Shown here piece by piece: positions 58,335-64,000 of a stretch of 64,000 nucleotides of DNA. The notes below the pieces were generated by a model. That model saw only the letters and a list, made by a program, of their open reading frames with translations. It searched no databases and had not been told where the DNA came from. The DNA is taken from positions 3,467,001 to 3,531,000 of the forward strand of contig WPIO01000009.1 of the NCBI GenBank assembly GCA_009760855.2. Direction: 5' to 3'. Both the position numbers and the translations under genes were made by a program. The stretch's first letter is position 1. Every line of letters starts with the position of its first letter. The stretch is from Cristatella mucedo. Taxonomy: Eukaryota > Bryozoa > Phylactolaemata > Cristatellidae.

Positions 58335-58543
58335 GGCTTCGCTTAGAGCTTGGCTTTGGCCCATCGGTGCAATCAGAGTTTGGAGCAAGCGAGTGGTTAT
58401 CCAGCCGTCACTAGTTTCACTGACGTTGGCTTTCAGGCTGCAGATACGGAAGTCTTCAGCTCTACTTTGCAGTACGGCAGTTATTTCTACCAAATACAAG
58501 TCAATCAGAACCTGGAATCGGTCGAATTCGCAAGCGCGCGAAC
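58335..58543 (-). CDS. Probable exon of an unrecognised host gene (downstream exon)
   Basis: Acceptor ccctgttag/GT at 58544, completing the codon left open by the upstream exon, and donor GAAGCC/GTGAGT at 58335/58334. The 209 bp encode SRACEFDRFQVLIDLYLVEI, a Leu/Ile-rich helix-like stretch, then about 49 residues with SETSDGWITTRLLQTL and a Gln/Ser/Ala end. I do not recognise the family. Evidence is the open frame, the splice-site fit and phase agreement. The donor has C at -1, which is less usual. Confidence 0.5.
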
Positions 58544-58618
58544 CTAACAGGGATGAATAGCTCGGGCGTATAGATACAGGGCATGTGCGAAAAAAGTACC
58601 GTTTTTTGACAAGCCTAC

Positions 58619-58898
58619 CTGCAGTAATGGCATCGTCCTGATCAGGATCGCTCAAGTAGAGATCGGGTAACAGCAGATCGCTTTGAAAACATTTAAACTC
58701 TCGTCGGTCCATTTCAGTGAATACGTCTTTCCAGTGAGGTCTGTCTTTAGCTAGTGGCCGGACACATTTCTGAGCTAGCCTGAAGCACATCGCAGAAAAA
58801 CCCTTCGATTGCACAAGGTGTGTTCGATTCCTATATTCACCACGTTGAGCGAATTTCACGTATTCTGCGGGTATAACTTCGTTCACCTTTCCATTACT
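58619..58898 (-). CDS. Probable exon of an unrecognised host gene (upstream exon)
   Basis: Acceptor cctttattttcag/AGT, a strong pyrimidine tract, and donor ACTGCAG/GTAGGC. The 280 bp (phase 0 to phase 1) encode 93 residues: SNGKVNEVIPAEYVKFAQRG, a basic stretch, then MCFRLAQKCVRPLAKDRPHW, KDVFTEMDRREF and an acidic end LYLSDPDQDDAITA. There are no membrane segments or known motif. The intron to the next exon is only 75 bp and a multiple of three with no stop, so retention would add 25 residues in frame. The start and end of the gene are not found. Confidence 0.55.
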
Positions 58899-59243
58899 CT
58901 GAAAATAAAGGTACTCAATCTTAAGCATAAATTTAAGAAATATTGATAGAGGCTATTTTATTCTTAATACATTATCGGGCTCGAGGCTGGTTTATCGATT
59001 CCCTGCATAGCACGCTAGTCACATGTCTTGCTTGTCATATTCGCACATTACATCAGCTATATTAGGACCCAAGAGACAGTTCTCAAGCTATCACTTTAGG
59101 CACTCGCTATTTCATAATCAACAACCCAAAAAGCATTGCCGGACATCTAAAGTGATACTTAATTATTTTTAATTTGTGGCTCCAGCCAATCTGTCGAACT
59201 TGGGGCCTCATAGTTATAGGCCGCGGCTTGCACTATGCACTCT

Positions 59244-59303
<60 letters not shown>

Positions 59304-60491
59304 GGTGGAATAGATTGGTCTACGCGCTAGCGGCATCGACTCGCCGCTCTATTCTAGGTCTAGGCCGCTCTTCGTCGCTGCCACGCTCGGCCACCATCAG
59401 TACGCGCATTGCGGTGTGCATCGAGCCGCCCACCCATCTGGCCACTCGCTCGCCGCCGAGATTCGAGGCGCCCGACAGTATTCGTCTGCGACGACTGCTA
59501 GCACCATTACGAGTACCGTTACCAGTACCATTCTGAGCGCTGTGTTTCTATCATAGCAACTTTAGTTCAGTAACGTCGTAAGCACTTTTGGGCTGTTTGG
59601 TTTTCGAAAACTTAATGGTCGCTGATGGCCGTTGGCAGCCACCTAGTGCCAGTCTCGTCGCTTTTAACTATTCTGGTGAGAGGCAAACCCGAAGCAAGCC
59701 TTTCAATCTGGGTGGTTACAAAACATGCAACGTTCGAGCCATTGAGTGCCCTGTAGCTGATTTGACTACTGGTGGCTCTGTAAAAATTTGAAGTAATGGA
59801 AATACCTTTCTAAAGTTTGATTAATTAAAAAGGAGTACGAAATTGAACCTGATAGAATAGCGACATCCGATCAGGGCTGGGCAGGACTTCCTCTATTTTT
59901 GGAAAGCTTCTACACTCAATAGCAACCGGAATAGCTCTTAAATAATGAGAATCTCATTTAATTGTGGCGTACACTTGTCGGCAGCGGTAGTTAGCAGAAG
60001 CAGCGGCGGCGGCGGCATCGAAACTAAATTCTACCGACAGCCAGCAGCCTAGTACGGTAATTCTGAGATGATTATCGTGAGCTAGGTGTTCTAATGAGAA
60101 CAGCGAGAAATGACTTTTACGGCTAATCTTAAATATTTAACGGAACGATAATTTGATGAGTGTAGCACACTTGTACGCCATTATTTAAGCTGCATTTGTT
60201 ACAACCATTTGACCCAAATTACCGCTCGGGAGGAGGTAGTCAGTGATTGCACATGAGCGAATTGAACAGGCTGCGAATAGAGGGAAGGTTTCAATTAGCA
60301 GGCCTGACTGACGATATCATGAACGAAGTGATCACTTAAATCGTATCGGATATATCGCATGCGGAATCTGACTGATGTAACTTGCTTCTATTCTTCACTG
60401 TGCACCCTGTTGATAGCAAAGACTGTTTGCCTGGTGCTGGTAAAGATGCACTCTGTGATTTCTTTGTTGCTGGTGGTGCTTCTGCACTGCA
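58899..60491. other. Unassigned DNA with a CT microsatellite and a GC-rich patch
   Basis: (CT)n at 59246-59300 is followed by a GC-richer stretch at 59310-59540 with an open frame that has no recognisable protein. This could be the 5' side of the reverse-strand gene. Confidence 0.4.
59246..59300. repeat. (CT)n microsatellite
   Basis: An uninterrupted CT run of about 55 bp. Confidence 0.97.
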
Positions 60492-60780
60492 GTGTAATCT
60501 AATGTATCTCTGTCTGAAACTCTACTAAACGTCGCCAACTAAGTAGGTAGTATGCAAAGAGTTTTCTACAGCGCACTCAAAGCCTGGACGGCTTTCGGTG
60601 TGCATAGGGTAGCCTATGGACTTCGTCTCAAGCAATGAAAAGAAATGCAGAACCATAGCTGAGTCAGGAGGGCCGTCGAGTAATAGAGTAGCATAAAAGT
60701 AGCAGCTCAGGACGGCAGAAAATGATGTGCCACAGTCAGCAGCAAGAGATTATTTGTCGTTATAAATCGTGTGGTATTGT
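60492..60780 (-). mobile_element. LINE family 1, reverse 3' fragment
   Basis: Starts with the reverse 3' end (taatgtatctctgtctgaaa), then the reverse of the ORF end (ggctttcggtgtgcataggg; cttcgtctcaagcaatgaaa) to about the RNDNYS region. Decayed. Confidence 0.8.
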
Positions 60781-61284
60781 ATAGCTCTCGCTATGTACCC
60801 CATTAAGGACAATCTTTTTTCAATGCGAAGCCTTGCAGCAATTGATGTTTCGTGGCCTTCCATTTCAATCATTTTCGTACGGTTGCGAGCACGCAATGGT
60901 TGCTAAATCGGTGTCTGTTCACAGTAAATGAATCGGACTCCAAACTCAGACTAGAAGTCGCAGTGGCAGTCGCTGTTACAACGGTGCACGGATATTTACC
61001 CCTCTTTTTTTGCGTACTGTAATGGTGTTCGAGTTGCAAGACCGATTTTGGTGTATTATGAGATAGAGCTGAACCTAAAGACGTATTCTTGTCTCCAGCC
61101 CAGCAAAGTGTCCATGGCAGGGACGTCTGAAAAGTGAATGGTTCAGGAGACAAATTAGTAATAACGATAGGTTTTTTGGTGCACTAAGAGAACTGTATCT
61201 CGACCCAGGCGCTTTACAATGCTCTGCCGGTGAATCAATCACCACGTCGAATTCTCTTAACTCCCTTGCTGCACGTAATGTTGA

Positions 61285-62280
61285 CATCCGCACATGGATG
61301 GCAGCAAGTTTTCTTCAATTAAATGATGATATAACTAACTTAACAGTTATGGGCAAACCAAGTGTGACTAAGAAATTGGAAAGGCTGATGCTCAAAATCG
61401 GCTCTGCCAGCATATCTCCTGTTGAATCTGCACGAAATATAGGTGTCGTGTTCCAAAGTGACCTTTCGTTAGCCAGCCACATCAGCTCCACAATCAAGTC
61501 CGCCCACTTTCAGCTACATGAAATTTCTCAAATTCGGGGCTTCTTAACACAGGGATACCACGTCTAAGTTGTTCCATGCATCTGTGACATCCCGTCTTGA
61601 CTTCTGTATATCGCTGCTTGCTGGTCTACCGGCCTGTGCGAGCAGGCGCTTACAGCTGGTGCAAAACTTGACAGCGAGGCTTGTCTGTCGTGGGCTGAGC
61701 AGTTACCACATCACATCTCTTCTCGCCAAAGTGCACTGGCTATCAGTCAAGCAACCCATCGACTTCAAGGTTTGGTTGCTGAGTTTTAGGTGCCTTCATT
61801 CTTTGGCTCCAACCTACCTGTCAGATCTATTCCCCACCAGGCTAAGTATCGTATCATGCGCTTTTCGGAATCTAACTGTTTACCTTTACCTCATACAAAC
61901 CTCAAATCCTTTGGAGACCGTGTCTTTAGTTCGTATGCTTCCAAAGCCTGAAACTCACCTCCGACTTGCGTCACGACCTGACCCCTCACCTGACCACATT
62001 TAAAAAGAAGCTAAGAATACATATATTTATGACAGCATTTAGTGGGTCGTTGTAATCCGACCTTATGTGCTTATGCGTGCTGACACTAAGCATGCTGCCA
62101 TGTCACTAATCACACTTGCATGCTAACCTTGTGCATGTCACCCTTAACCATGTTATTTTTGTTATTTATTGAGCATGCTACTACTAACCATTCGATCATG
62201 TTTCCTGCAGCAAATTTAATTCGCCTAGAAATAGATTTGAGTTCTTTGCGGGTTCTTCATCAAGTGTGTTGTTATTATAC
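61285..62280 (+). mobile_element. LINE family 2, forward 3' copy
   Basis: Begins at [16 protein letters not shown], continues through GKPSVTKKLERLMLKIGSAS, ARNIGVVFQSDLSL, a frame change near 61565, then LDFCISLLAGLPACASRRLQ, LSVKQPIDFKV and LAPTYLSDL. The 3' UTR and tail are at 62070-62275 (aattcgcctagaaatagatt; gagttctttgcgggttcttc) with an ATT end. Moderately decayed. Confidence 0.9.
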
Positions 62281-62755
62281 CAATGGTTAGTGCCATACAA
62301 TGTACCATGAACAAGTCCTTCTCGAACTCCCCACTTCTAGCGAGGGCATCACTGGTACAGCATGGCAATTTCTTAGTTCATATCTCAGCGGGAGACTTCA
62401 GAGCATTTAAGCCAACGAGAAAGAACCCCCCCCCCCATGACCGCTTAAAGTACGAGCTACCTCAAAGCTCTGAACTAGGTACATTTCTTTTCACGATTTA
62501 CTCGTTCCCTCTTGCCGATGTAAGCAATCTGACGTCACGACATCCCCTGATTAGACGGCATTTAAAAGAAGCTAAAAGTTCCACTTTTCCTCGTGTAATT
62601 TCGTGGATCCTTGTGAAGCGACCTTAGTGAGCTAGCCCTGTGAATTGCACCATTAAGCAATTGGCATGTTCCATTTATAGCATGTGGAATGTGGCTGAAA
62701 GGAGATATATTTCTCTGAGGGTGTCATAAACATTTATAATCAATATTATTCGAGC
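62281..62755 (+). mobile_element. LINE family 2, forward copy with internal deletion
   Basis: The RT segment gcatcactggtacagcatgg (GITGTAWQF) and LGTFLFTIYSFPLADV are joined directly, near 62528, to the end of the ORF (gtcacgacatcccctga), followed by the UTR and tail near 62690-62740. The middle of the ORF is missing. It lies right after the previous copy. Confidence 0.7.
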
Positions 62756-63599
62756 ACTGTGTTTACCGCCAAAGGGCATTAGTTCGGGAACGGCCACTGT
62801 GTTTTAGCAGTTTTATGTGCCCATTATTAATGTCTCGCGTCTTACAGTCTTTGCTCACTGTCCACAACCTCAAGACATAAAGTAAAGTGAATATTTAGAT
62901 AGAATGATCGTCTGCCTTATGTTGTACCCTGCGTTTATTCACTGGCGAAAGGGAAATCTGTCCCTTAGCCGATCTATGAAAACCTCCAGATTAAGCTCTT
63001 GATAACCACGGTCCAGAATACTTTGCTCGGCAAGTTCTCCGTAGCCGGGCTATTATACAAGCACTGAGGCAAATTTCATTTTTTATAGATCCAGCTAATG
63101 AATTTTGCATGTATTTGGCTCACCTAGATACCCAAAAATGTATCCTAATTGTTTTAACGTAATTGTATGCAAGAAACTTCCGGTCCATTCACACTCTTTC
63201 GTGGTCTCGAGGGTATGCAATTATAAAATGCATCCTGCTTATGGATTGCTACTCAGCACTTGAATTTCGATCGGCCATGCTACCCACAAATCGTAAGAAC
63301 AACGAACGGCAGCATACGCGGTCTGGCTATATTAGTCCTGGCTATATTAGTCTCCTCCTGCCGGCCCTACGGACAATAGCTGCCAACTTGGATAGGCGGC
63401 AGCTATTGTCCCTCCTGCACCTCGGCCGAGTCACTGTAACTAATATACGTGTGAAGAGCCGCTACTCAGTCTAAATGTGGCTATTCTATTGAAGCCTTAC
63501 AAATAGTATTCCTGCTCAAACTCGGGCATGCAAACTGAACTTGATTTTAAGACGTTGCAAGCGGTTTTTAGCAGTTAATAGTGATTAACAGCGGTTAGT
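62756..63599. other. Unassigned DNA with small repeats
   Basis: No exon recognised apart from the tandem and inverted repeat at 63323-63411. Confidence 0.4.
63323..63411. repeat. 15-bp tandem pair followed by a 14-bp inverted repeat
   Basis: ctggctatattagtc occurs twice, exactly, at 63323-63352. Then ggacaatagctgcc (63371-63384) and its exact reverse complement (63398-63411) flank a 13-bp loop. Confidence 0.9.
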
Positions 63600-64000
63600 A
63601 ATAATAATAATAATATTGCACTTGATAAAGCGCCCTCAGAGAACTTAATCTCTTTCTATGCGCTTTACATTTGCTGCAAAGTGATACGCAATAGAATAGT
63701 AAGTAAAATCATGCTTGAAAAACAAACAAAATGAATAACATGGTTAGGGGTTACATGCACTGGGTCAGCATGCAAATGTGGTTAGTGGCAGCATGAACAG
63801 TGTCAGCACGCATAAGCACATCGAGGACGAATCACAAGGACCCACTAAATGCTGTCCTAAATAGGTATGTTTTTAAGTTTCTTTTAAATGTGGTCAGGTC
63901 AGGGGATGTTCTGATGCAGGTCGGGAGGGAGTTCCAGGCTGTGGGAGCATACGAGCTAAATGCACGGTCTCCAAAGGATTTAAGGTTTGTACGAGGTATT
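63600..64000 (-). mobile_element. LINE family 2, young reverse copy cut by the window edge
   Basis: TAA repeats, 3' tail, UTR and the start of the reversed ORF end, all close to the copy at 54728-56335, including gtaaaatcatgcttgaaaaa. It runs off the right edge. Confidence 0.92.

Noticed and set aside
59315-59536. 73-codon frame in GC-rich patch after (CT)n
   Set aside because: Arg/Pro/Leu-rich composition expected of GC-rich DNA, with no family likeness or convincing splice context. I could not rule out a 5' UTR.

Overview
This is animal genomic DNA: interrupted genes with GT-AG introns of a few kilobases, non-LTR retrotransposons (LINEs), tRNA-derived SINEs, microsatellites, and no bacterial operons, rRNA or CRISPR. 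The host genes and repeats would fit a repeat-rich invertebrate, possibly a flatworm or another spiralian. That placement is inference; no species marker is present.

The host content is mainly a head-to-tail pair of voltage-gated potassium (Kv) channel genes on the + strand. Gene A is partial: exon 2 lies at 3287-3511 and exon 3 at 7732-8628, and its T1 exon must lie left of the window. Gene B appears complete in three exons (21670-22032, 31587-31820, 33994-35007), predicting 536 residues. Both share the same phase-0 intron positions. B keeps the HX5CX20CC zinc site of non-Shaker (Shaw/Shab/Shal) T1 domains, and A keeps the part encoded by exon 2. The filter TVGYGD is intact in both. Both have an unusual S4: the second and third gating arginines are Gly and Gln, with one further basic position changed in each. 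Both also have T(I/L)P in place of the S6 PVP bend. This pair is the most interesting object in the window. Intron 1 of gene B holds a 700-bp CTCCTG-type repeat just after the splice donor and a cluster of eight same-orientation AGGTCA-like half-sites. A perfect 23-bp inverted repeat lies inside the coding C-terminal tail of gene B.

On the - strand at 58335-58898 are two probable exons of an unrecognised host gene, separated by a 75-bp intron.

Most of the rest is transposon debris. Two LINE families of the CR1/L2 type dominate. Family 1 ends in a 3' UTR with the conserved phrase tttgtggagttac. Family 2 ends in a hairpin-like tail (aagcgc...gggcgctttatcaag) followed by an ATT-type microsatellite. 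Two SINE families (A and B) have tRNA-like heads; the tail of SINE-A resembles that of LINE family 2. Several insertions are nested. One broken Ty3/Gypsy-type fossil lies at about 15.49-17.60 kb. From 35 kb to the right edge, apart from the 58-kb gene, I see only repeats, simple sequence, a few GC-rich patches and unassigned DNA.
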